Positions 1-5,460 of a stretch of DNA of 7,618 bases are shown here, one piece after another. The DNA comes from Gammaproteobacteria bacterium (GTDB taxonomy: Bacteria; Pseudomonadota; Gammaproteobacteria; Nitrococcales; Nitrococcaceae), in contig JAGXLT010000034.1 of assembly GCA_018334525.1 (NCBI GenBank), forward strand, positions 1 through 7,618, read 5' to 3'. A model generated the notes under the pieces. It was not told the DNA's origin. It made no database searches and worked only from the letters and a program-made list of their open reading frames with translations. Each line of letters starts with the position of its first letter. Within the stretch, counting starts at the first letter, position 1. The position numbers were made by a program, and so were the translations under genes.

Positions 1-192
1 GCGGGTGGTGAGATTCAACTAACTGATGCCATCGATGCGCTGATGCGCATAGAGCCCGTCTACGCCTACGAGTTTCTCGGTACGCGCTTTGACTGCGGTG
101 ACAAGCTTGGCTATTTGCAAGCCACGGTTGAATACGGGCTTAAGCACCCGGAGCTTGGTCCGGCCTTTGCTGATTACCTGCAATCGCGTTAA
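1..192 (+). CDS. galU: UTP-glucose-1-phosphate uridylyltransferase, C-terminal fragment (5' end outside window)
   Basis: GalU makes UDP-glucose from UTP and glucose-1-phosphate in the cytoplasm, feeding polysaccharide and LPS precursor synthesis. The window opens in frame 1 with the last 63 codons, ending in TAA at 190-192. The peptide begins AGGEIQLTDAIDAL and continues with FDCGDKLGYLQATVEYGLKH, both hallmark C-terminal blocks of bacterial GalU (compare the EIQLTDAI and DCGNKLGYMQAFVEYG blocks of E. coli GalU, recalled from memory). The short tail after the LGPAFADYL segment is normal for proteobacterial GalU. The start, nucleotide-binding N-terminus and catalytic lysine lie upstream and cannot be seen. 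Its 3' end overlaps, on the opposite strand, the end of the DUF2892 gene by 53 bp, and no terminator hairpin is evident between them. Confidence 0.93.
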   Translation, partial: AGGEIQLTDAIDALMRIEPVYAYEFLGTRFDCGDKLGYLQATVEYGLKHPELGPAFADYLQSR

Positions 193-388
193 TCGGGCAT
201 TCCTGCTTAAAGCCAAGCATTTTTAAGATTGCAATGGCCGGGCACCAGCGGGTGAAAGCTGACTGAAGCAGGTTGGCACCAACAAAGGCGGTGAACAGGT
301 ACCAGCCAGGGTGAACCCAGGTGCCCAGGGCAAGGCTGAGTAGTACAAAAAAGCCGGCCATGGCGCGTAGACCTTCATTAACTGTCAT
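140..388 (-). CDS. DUF2892 (YgaP-like) small inner-membrane protein
   Basis: An 82-aa protein of the DUF2892 type, the membrane module also found at the C-terminus of the E. coli rhodanese YgaP. The family block is clear: TVNEGLR at 2-8, a first hydrophobic helix at about 9-26, a second at about 29-46 with LFTAFVGANLLQSAFT, then WCP (48-50) and an ILKMLGF segment (54-60). It has cysteines at 49 and 64. No rhodanese domain is attached. The start is supported by an AGGAGA Shine-Dalgarno 7 nt upstream that overlaps the stop codon of the upstream barrel gene, only 11 nt away, so it is the last gene of that operon. The final 17 or so residues (Gln- and Pro-rich) are encoded antisense to the end of galU and extend past the usual family core. 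The function of stand-alone DUF2892 proteins is poorly known; the family recurs near sulfur-handling and ArsR genes. Confidence 0.85.
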   Translation of the reverse strand: MTVNEGLRAMAGFFVLLSLALGTWVHPGWYLFTAFVGANLLQSAFTRWCPAIAILKMLGFKQECPINAIAGNQQRPDQAPGA

Positions 389-395
389 AACAGAG

Positions 396-401
396 TCTCC
401 T
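396..401 (-). promoter_or_regulatory. Ribosome binding site of the DUF2892 gene
   Basis: On the minus strand the sequence reads TAGGAGACTCTGTTATG. AGGAGA lies 7 nt before the ATG at 388 and shares bases with the TAG stop (402-400) of the barrel gene. This fixes the start and indicates translational coupling. Confidence 0.8.
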
Positions 402-1617
402 AAAATTGATAGCGAATACGTAAAAAGGCGTTGGAGTTATTCTCCAACTGAGAATAAAAACCAGATATCTCATCACCGCCGAAAAGATTGCCACCCACGC
501 TGCCGGTCAGTTGGTCACTAAAGCGATAGGTGAGCCGTGGCAGTAAGTACCAACCCTCATCAGAGGCGGAATAAAACGTGAATAATGAGGCGGTCAGGTC
601 CTGTTGTAAGAGCTGCCAGGTGATTCGGTTGGTCAGCAGATGTCGGTCTTCATCGTCCTCAGATTCCAGGTAATACTGCCAGCCGAGGGTTAAGTCGCCG
701 ATGGGGGAGTGTTCGTAGCCTGCAAGAAATCGCCATTGGTCCTCTGGCTCGGTCTCATGAATAGCGGTCTCAACGTTCACAATACCGCCCAGCGCGGTAC
801 CACGAACGCTGGCACCAAGCACATTCAGGCGAGGAAAGGTGGCACGCTGTGCCTGCTCATCGTACCCGGTAGGTTGTTTATTAAATCCAGTGAACCCATA
901 ACCCGCCAGTTCAATCCCATCGATGGTTTTTGAAAGGCGGATGGCAACCTCGCCATCACTTGGAAAATCATCACGGTCGATTGGGTCAAGGCGCGGTGGG
1001 GCCGCAACGCGCGCTTCAGCTCTCGGCGAATAGTAAGACAGCCGTTCACCGGTCAGGTAGCGATCGGGGGTTGCAATGGGTAGCCACACCACATCGACTG
1101 CAATCGAGCCATACCAGGATAGCTTGGCGGCATCGGCTGGGGCTTTAAGGTACTCATCGTCTCTGCCGCTAAAAAAGGAGACAAAGTCCTTTGGAAATAA
1201 GTCATTTAAGAAGACGAGGTCACCGGTACCCCAGGTAAGAATTTGTCGGCCGATTTGCAGATCGACTGAATCGCCGATCGGCGTATAAAAATTGGCCTCC
1301 CGCAGATCGCTTTTAGCACCATCCTCTACGCCATCCAGCCAGACATCGCCTTTGAGGGTGATTTTGCCCCGGTCAAGAGTGCGGCTTGCCTCAAGCTGTA
1401 CGCGCGTTTCTGCTAGCGTAAAGTCTTCATTTAGGACGGGGTCTGATCGGGTGCGGACAGCGGCGGCGCTCTCAATAAACCCGTACCACGCCCAGCCTTC
1501 GGGCTCAGTGCCCCAATCGTCGTCACCCCAGTCGTCGTCCCAGTCCGCCTCCTGGGCCTGACTGATGCCGGCTGTTGCTAGAAACAGCGCCAGTAACAAA
1601 GATGAATAACGAATCAT
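400..1617 (-). CDS. Putative outer-membrane beta-barrel protein, DUF1302-like
   Basis: A 405-aa secreted protein, probably an outer-membrane channel or barrel. Residues 1-21 form a signal peptide (MIRYSSLLLALFLATAGISQA, likely cut before QEADW). An acidic, Trp-rich stretch follows at 23-36. The rest alternates polar and hydrophobic residues as amphipathic strands (for example 85-95, 117-124, 223-244, 295-318, 355-366) and ends in RIRYQF, a terminal strand with the aromatic last residue recognised by the BAM machinery. The block IGRQILTWGTGDLVFLNDLF (122-141) resembles the GRQ...WG segment of DUF1302 and related porin-like families. I chose the ATG at 1617, with GAGGA 8 nt upstream, because an upstream in-frame ATG at 1647 would add ten residues in front of the signal peptide and lie inside the preceding gene. 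It is gene 3 of the operon, after the RND transporter and LolA-like protein. Exact family and substrate are uncertain. Confidence 0.82.
   Translation of the reverse strand: MIRYSSLLLALFLATAGISQAQEADWDDDWGDDDWGTEPEGWAWYGFIESAAAVRTRSDPVLNEDFTLAETRVQLEASRTLDRGKITLKGDVWLDGVEDGAKSDLREANFYTPIGDSVDLQIGRQILTWGTGDLVFLNDLFPKDFVSFFSGRDDEYLKAPADAAKLSWYGSIAVDVVWLPIATPDRYLTGERLSYYSPRAEARVAAPPRLDPIDRDDFPSDGEVAIRLSKTIDGIELAGYGFTGFNKQPTGYDEQAQRATFPRLNVLGASVRGTALGGIVNVETAIHETEPEDQWRFLAGYEHSPIGDLTLGWQYYLESEDDEDRHLLTNRITWQLLQQDLTASLFTFYSASDEGWYLLPRLTYRFSDQLTGSVGGNLFGGDEISGFYSQLENNSNAFLRIRYQF
1510..1539 (-). repeat. Two-copy 15-nt tandem repeat encoding DDDWG in the barrel protein N-terminus
   Basis: Codons 27-31 and 32-36 of the barrel gene both read D-D-D-W-G from near-identical 15-nt units (GAC GAC GAY TGG GGY). 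A preceding D-W pair extends the pattern. The repeat lies directly after the signal peptide and gives a strongly acidic, tryptophan-studded mature N-terminus. Confidence 0.75.
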
Positions 1618-1625
1618 CGCCTGAA

Positions 1626-1630
1626 TCCTC
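1626..1630 (-). promoter_or_regulatory. Ribosome binding site deciding the barrel gene start
   Basis: GAGGA on the minus strand sits 8 nt before the ATG at 1617 and overlaps the TGA stop (1631-1629) of the LolA-like gene. It supports the start at 1617 over the upstream ATG at 1647. Confidence 0.75.
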
Positions 1631-2426
1631 AATCCCGGCGTAGCCATTCGCGAGGTGGGTTCCGAAGGGATCGCTCACTGAAAATATTGTCTGGAAGCCC
1701 AATATCATATTCAGAGAATGCGAACTGCGTGATCGTGTAGCCGCCGGAATCCAAATCGCTCATGCGCACTTCGGTGCCGGTCGGATAACCGTCGATCACT
1801 TCCACTTCGGTCACTTCCATGCGGCGGTAAATCTCGCCATTGTCGCGCCGATACTCGGTGCGCATCGGAAGCATTGTGTCTCGATCAATCCAGGTCTGAA
1901 ATGCAGCGAATTCAACGCTGCCAGGATCGCGTGGCGTACTTTCAATCACATAGTAATCGGCATTGGTTTCGATTAACTCATGCGTATCTTCGGCCAGATC
2001 ACGGCCTGAGATGTCTTCATAAAAGAAATGGGAGCCGACAAAGCTAGTTCGCTTATCACCAGAAGAGATTCGTCGTACCAAATCCAGTGCAGGCAGGTAA
2101 AGCCAGCGATCATCGGCCTGGCCGACTTTTTTCTCGACCCGAAAAACCGTGCCCCGAATATCCGCGGGGCGGCTAAAGACGACGAGATAGCGTTGATCGC
2201 CCCCATCCTCAACATCCTTGCGAAGCAGCATGAACTGTCGCTGCTGCTGATTATCTCCATCAACGATGAGCATGCGCGCCGCAGAGCGACCATCCTCGCC
2301 TGCGTAATAAGAGGCGTTATTGGCACGCTCAACAATTTCATTGGCGTCGGTAAGTTGTGCCATTGCAATCGAGCTAGTCATTAAACCGATGCCGGCAATA
2401 ACAGAGAGGAGTAGGCGATGAGTCAT
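1629..2426 (-). CDS. LolA-like periplasmic protein (outer membrane lipoprotein-sorting family)
   Basis: A 265-aa secreted protein of the LolA-like family (Pfam LolA_like type), whose members are thought to carry lipids or lipoproteins across the periplasm in a half-open beta-barrel. Residues 1-23 are a signal peptide ending AMA, cut before QLTDANEI. There is no lipobox cysteine, so it should be soluble. The diagnostic segment is at 105-143: DDRWLYLPALDLVRRISSGD, then KRTSFVGSHFFYEDISGRD. The C-terminal half keeps the expected alternating strands (about 157-240). The start at 2426 is chosen because its ATG overlaps the TGA of the transporter gene (ATGA, 2426-2423), has AGGAG 8 nt upstream, and begins directly with the signal peptide. 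A longer form from 2474 would add 16 residues inside the transporter gene. Position next to an RND/MMPL pump and a barrel suggests it receives cargo from the pump. It is not housekeeping LolA itself. Confidence 0.88.
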   Translation of the reverse strand: MTHRLLLSVIAGIGLMTSSIAMAQLTDANEIVERANNASYYAGEDGRSAARMLIVDGDNQQQRQFMLLRKDVEDGGDQRYLVVFSRPADIRGTVFRVEKKVGQADDRWLYLPALDLVRRISSGDKRTSFVGSHFFYEDISGRDLAEDTHELIETNADYYVIESTPRDPGSVEFAAFQTWIDRDTMLPMRTEYRRDNGEIYRRMEVTEVEVIDGYPTGTEVRMSDLDSGGYTITQFAFSEYDIGLPDNIFSERSLRNPPREWLRRD

Positions 2427-5017
2427 GAGGTGGACTCCTGTGTGGATGATGGGGTGCGATCCGGCATAAGCCACTTTTGCAAGAGCTTCAAAATAGCCGG
2501 CAGCAGCACGATGGAGGCAAGGGCGGAGGCTGCCATAATACTGGCAAGGAAGATGCCCACCGTATTGTAAGGAACGAGCGGGGCGGCAAGCAGGGGCAAA
2601 AAGCCAATGGCAATGACGATGGCATTGCGTGAGATCGCCCGTGCCGGTTCTTTAAACATTAAGCGCATGCTTTCGGTGAAACGTCCCGTTGCTTTGTAGT
2701 ACTCGCGACTGCGCTCAATAAAGTGAATCGCAAAGTCCACTGATAAGCCGAGTGTTAAGGAAGATAAAACGGCGATCGGCATGTCATACGCCTTTCCAAT
2801 AAGCCCGACCACACCGTATATCAATGCAATGCTAACGGTTAGCGGAACCATGGCGAGCACGCCAAAGATCAGCGAGCGGAACAAAAGGAACATCATTAAG
2901 GCGACCATTACCCAGGCAACCGCAAGGCTTTGTGCCATGCCTTTGACCATGGCGTTTTGCCAGACGACGTTAATGTAGTTGAGCCCGCCCCAGCTTGCCG
3001 TTACGCCCTCTGGTAAAGGGTTCTCGGCGATATACTCGTCGGCAAGATCAATCACCAGCTGCATGTCTTGATTATCGCCACTGGTCAGCTGCAGCCAAAG
3101 ATTCGCTGCTTGATAGTCTTGTGTCACCATTCGCCATAGGTCGTGAGGGCGATTAGACCCCTGAAAGCTGAGGATGGTTTGGGCAACACCCTGGCGCGTT
3201 TCCGGAATCTGGTAATCAGCATCCTCGCCGCTGAGCAGCTCCCGATAAACGGTACGAACCAGATCCGCTAATGTATTCACTTTGCCGACTTGCGGGCTCT
3301 GCGCTAAAGCTTCCTGCATGTCAGCGATGTAGGCGAGGTTCTCCGGTCTTTGCCAGAAATTCAGCGCACCGCGTGCATTATCAGTCGCCTGCAGTAGCTG
3401 TTCTAAGCCCTCTAGCTTGTCATTGTCTGCAAAAAATAAAGCATCTTCAATTTCTATGCTGACTTGCTCAAGATAATCCTCAAACGCTGTGGTATCAGCG
3501 TCGATAGGATCGCTGATTTCGCTCCACGTCTGCCTGAGCGCAACATCCTTTTCCTCCGCGTCTGTCAGTATCTCGTCAACACGGCGGGTAAATCGCTGCG
3601 GTGCCTGCTCCGCAACATCAGACTCTAAGCGAAAGTATGCGCTGTAGGTGCCCGCAAAGTGACGATTCAGTACCTCATCCGCCACACGAATGGGGTGATC
3701 GGATTGAAACCACCGCACTGGATTGTCATTCACCACGATTTGGCTGATGCCATAGCCGGCCAGGACTAAACTGCCGGCAAACACAATCACCACAAAGCGG
3801 GCACGTGCGGTGGCAAAGGCGCCCAAACGAATCAAGCCACGAGCTAAGGGTTTGTCATCGGCGCTACTCGTCTGGTTGCCTGCGCGAAGCTTACTGAGCC
3901 GTGTCGGATTAATAGCAACGGCATACGCGGGAATAAAAATAATGGTAAGGACAAAAGCCAGAATAATGCCTGCCCCAACAAAAAGGCCAAAGACTTGTAC
4001 CGGTGGAATGGGGGTGAACGCCAGAGAAGCAAATCCTATACCGGAGGTAATCGAGGTATAAAGCATAGGGGTAAATAAATGCCCCATGACTTCAGACATT
4101 GTTTGACGAGCCCCTTTCTCCGGCCGATATCGGTCGGCAAATTCAGACAAAATATGGACCGAATCCACCACCGCGATCGGCATTAAAAAGATGGGGATCA
4201 TCGAGCTCATGATGTGCACGGTAAAGCCCATACCGATCAGCGCACCCATGGTGGTCAACACCACAGCGAATGCCATTAGCATGGGGGCGATAATCAGAGT
4301 CACAGATCGGAAAAACCACCAGAGCAGGGCAAATATCACAAGCGCAGCAAGCGGTGCAGAGATTGCCATTTGGATGAACATCTCAACCCCAAAGGTATCC
4401 TCTGCCACCGGCAACCCAGTGATGTGGAAGTTATCTTGAGTGTCCAGATCCCCAATCAGATCGCGAATTTCATTAGCAATGCGGTAACTCTGATCTTTTG
4501 CTTCGATGGGGACGTAAATCGCGGTTGCTCCACCGTCTGCTGAGATCAGGGTATCGGCAAATAAGGGCAGGGCGAGTGTGGCATTACGTATCGCCAGCGC
4601 TTCCTCGTCAGTTTGTGGGGGCACACCCATCATTTTCTCAAATCGGATCGTGCCAACACCTGCCTGCTCGATGTTGTCTACCGTGGCTAAGGAGAGGAGA
4701 TCGCGCCGAATAACACCCTCAATCTCGGCAATGCCCTCAGATAAGGTGTGCAGTGCAGATAATGACTGCGGATTAAATACGCCGTTGGAGTTGGCTTCGT
4801 TAACCACACCCACCACGATCATGTCGTGGAGGTTAAATTGTTCTTTGATCACGTTATGCCGTGCGCGATCTTCCTGCTCACTGGGCAGCATGTTTTCTGG
4901 ATCGGTATCGATTTGGATAAACGGGATTAATGCCGTACCCAGTAATGTGATAAGCAGGGTGGCAATAAAAATAGCCCGTGGATGATCCATCGCAAATTCG
5001 GCAAGTCGGCGACCCAT
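2423..5017 (-). CDS. RND superfamily transporter, MMPL/HAE3-like
   Basis: An 864-aa inner-membrane transporter with the two-fold RND layout. One helix (about 16-34) is followed by a periplasmic domain (35-217), five helices (about 218-367), a repeat-initiating helix (408-427), a larger periplasmic domain (428-691) and five helices (about 692-846). Each half carries an acidic residue in its fourth helix, in PIAVVDSVHILSEF (D285) and LGLSVDFAIHFIER (D761). These match the proton-relay positions of MMPL/HAE3 transporters. The length, about 860 residues, fits HAE3/MMPL and is short of the roughly 1,030-1,050 residues of AcrB-type pumps. No periplasmic adaptor or TolC gene is present, which also argues against tripartite drug efflux. 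AGGAG lies 5 nt before the ATG. It is the first gene of the operon, transcribed away from arsR. Known relatives move lipids, hopanoids or polyene-type pigments; the cargo here is unknown. Confidence 0.9.
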   Translation of the reverse strand: MGRRLAEFAMDHPRAIFIATLLITLLGTALIPFIQIDTDPENMLPSEQEDRARHNVIKEQFNLHDMIVVGVVNEANSNGVFNPQSLSALHTLSEGIAEIEGVIRRDLLSLATVDNIEQAGVGTIRFEKMMGVPPQTDEEALAIRNATLALPLFADTLISADGGATAIYVPIEAKDQSYRIANEIRDLIGDLDTQDNFHITGLPVAEDTFGVEMFIQMAISAPLAALVIFALLWWFFRSVTLIIAPMLMAFAVVLTTMGALIGMGFTVHIMSSMIPIFLMPIAVVDSVHILSEFADRYRPEKGARQTMSEVMGHLFTPMLYTSITSGIGFASLAFTPIPPVQVFGLFVGAGIILAFVLTIIFIPAYAVAINPTRLSKLRAGNQTSSADDKPLARGLIRLGAFATARARFVVIVFAGSLVLAGYGISQIVVNDNPVRWFQSDHPIRVADEVLNRHFAGTYSAYFRLESDVAEQAPQRFTRRVDEILTDAEEKDVALRQTWSEISDPIDADTTAFEDYLEQVSIEIEDALFFADNDKLEGLEQLLQATDNARGALNFWQRPENLAYIADMQEALAQSPQVGKVNTLADLVRTVYRELLSGEDADYQIPETRQGVAQTILSFQGSNRPHDLWRMVTQDYQAANLWLQLTSGDNQDMQLVIDLADEYIAENPLPEGVTASWGGLNYINVVWQNAMVKGMAQSLAVAWVMVALMMFLLFRSLIFGVLAMVPLTVSIALIYGVVGLIGKAYDMPIAVLSSLTLGLSVDFAIHFIERSREYYKATGRFTESMRLMFKEPARAISRNAIVIAIGFLPLLAAPLVPYNTVGIFLASIMAASALASIVLLPAILKLLQKWLMPDRTPSSTQESTS
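2435..2439 (-). promoter_or_regulatory. Ribosome binding site deciding the LolA-like gene start
   Basis: AGGAG on the minus strand, 8 nt before the ATG at 2426, lies inside the last codons of the transporter gene. With the ATGA stop-start overlap it indicates translational coupling and rules against the start at 2474. Confidence 0.75.
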
Positions 5018-5022
5018 GTCAG

Positions 5023-5027
5023 CTCCT
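5023..5027 (-). promoter_or_regulatory. Ribosome binding site of the RND transporter gene
   Basis: AGGAG on the minus strand, 5 nt before the ATG at 5017, within the short leader predicted from the promoter at 5045-5073. Confidence 0.75.
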
Positions 5028-5032
5028 AACAG

Positions 5033-5062
5033 TTAAGTCGTCTTACTATATTCCAATATAGT
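5033..5062 (+). promoter_or_regulatory. Possible autoregulated arsR promoter
   Basis: The right palindrome arm supplies TATAGT (5057-5062; 5 of 6). The best -35 is a weak TTAAGT (5033-5038) at 18-nt spacing. Predicted start is near 5069. An alternative -10, TAAAAT at 5070-5075, has no acceptable -35. Support rests mainly on symmetry with the opposite promoter. Confidence 0.4.
5045..5062. promoter_or_regulatory. Perfect inverted repeat, probable ArsR operator
   Basis: ACTATATT-CC-AATATAGT is a perfect 8-bp inverted repeat with a 2-bp centre, in the gap between the divergent RND transporter and arsR genes. ArsR/SmtB dimers typically bind AT-rich palindromes of this size overlapping their own promoter. 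Each arm contains an outward-reading TATAGT, so a dimer bound here would block both promoters. Binding itself is inferred. Confidence 0.75.
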
Positions 5063-5073
5063 TAAATAGTAAA
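5045..5073 (-). promoter_or_regulatory. Predicted promoter of the RND/LolA-like/barrel/DUF2892 operon
   Basis: On the minus strand TTTACT (5073-5068; 4 of 6 to TTGACA), a 17-nt spacer, then TATAGT (5050-5045; 5 of 6 to TATAAT). Transcription would begin near 5038, leaving a leader of about 20 nt with the Shine-Dalgarno site. The -10 box is the outer part of one palindrome arm, so the site should be repressible by the adjacent ArsR protein. Confidence 0.6.
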
Positions 5074-5090
5074 ATGCGATCAGATGATTT

Positions 5091-5438
5091 ATGCTTAGCG
5101 CCATGGATGCTATTTCTGCCAATGCTGATGAGTCACTAGAGCTGATTGCCCAGCAGTTTCGTGTGCTTGGCGATGCGCAGCGGCTGCGTATTCTGCATTG
5201 CTTGCAGGCGGGTGAGCGCACCGTTGGCGAAATTGCCGAGCTGACCGGGGCCAGCCAATCCAATGTATCTAAACACTTAAGCCTGCTGCGAGCTGCCGGG
5301 CTGGTTGGGCGCCGCCAGGCGGGCAACCATGCTTATTTCGGCATTACAGCGCCATTTATTTTTGATTTATGCAATATCGTTTGTGATGGCGCGCGTTCCC
5401 GTTTAGCCAGAGAACAGGCACTGTTGCCAGATTATTGA
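5091..5438 (+). CDS. ArsR/SmtB-family winged-helix repressor
   Basis: A 115-aa ArsR-type transcriptional repressor. The dimerisation and first helix region carries LGDAQRLRILHCLQAGE (26-42), followed by the helix-turn-helix TVGEIAELTGASQSNVSKHL (44-63) and the wing at about 72-84 (GRRQAGNHAYFGI). The classical alpha-3 ELCVCD metal motif is absent: the matching stretch is EIAELTGASQ. Cysteines are at 37 (alpha-2 region), 94 and 98 (C-terminal helix), roughly where BigR/SqrR/YgaV persulfide sensors place their thiol pair. Cys37 appears one residue off when compared from memory. Start: ATG at 5091; a second in-frame ATG at 5103 (M5) is equally possible, since neither has a convincing Shine-Dalgarno. 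It is divergent to the RND operon and shares the 5045-5062 palindrome with it, so it probably represses both itself and that operon. The inducer (thiol, metal or other) is not determined. Confidence 0.9.
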   Translation: MLSAMDAISANADESLELIAQQFRVLGDAQRLRILHCLQAGERTVGEIAELTGASQSNVSKHLSLLRAAGLVGRRQAGNHAYFGITAPFIFDLCNIVCDGARSRLAREQALLPDY

Positions 5439-5454
5439 TTTATTACCGTATAAT
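5424..5454 (+). promoter_or_regulatory. Predicted promoter of the Pot-type ABC operon
   Basis: TTGCCA (5424-5429; 5 of 6 to TTGACA), a 19-nt spacer (longer than ideal), and a perfect TATAAT (5449-5454). The -35 lies in the end of arsR. Transcription would start at about 5461, the A of the ATG itself, giving a leaderless message. The -10 also sits in a small TATTA-N5-TAATA inverted repeat (5441-5455) of unknown meaning. Confidence 0.5.
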
Positions 5455-5460
5455 AGTGGC

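Noticed and set aside
205..219. Possible terminator hairpin downstream of galU (GCTT...AAGC)
   Set aside because: The stem is only 4 bp, has no T-tract and lies inside the DUF2892 coding region.
1618..1647. Ten-residue N-terminal extension of the barrel protein from an ATG at 1647
   Set aside because: It would precede a good signal peptide, lies inside the LolA-like gene and has no ribosome site; ATG 1617 has GAGGA 8 nt upstream.
1973..2368. 131-aa minus-strand open frame overlapping the LolA-like gene
   Set aside because: It is an out-of-frame shadow of a well-supported coding region, with no recognisable motif or ribosome site.
2427..2474. Sixteen-residue extension of the LolA-like protein from 2474
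   Set aside because: The ATGA overlap, AGGAG spacing and immediate signal peptide favour 2426.
4578..4985. 135-aa plus-strand open frame within the RND transporter gene
   Set aside because: It is antisense to a conserved transporter, with a composition typical of the complement of hydrophobic codons and no family resemblance.
2423..5017. AcrB-type tripartite drug efflux pump
   Set aside because: The protein is about 170 residues shorter than AcrB-type pumps, and there is no membrane fusion protein or TolC gene beside it.
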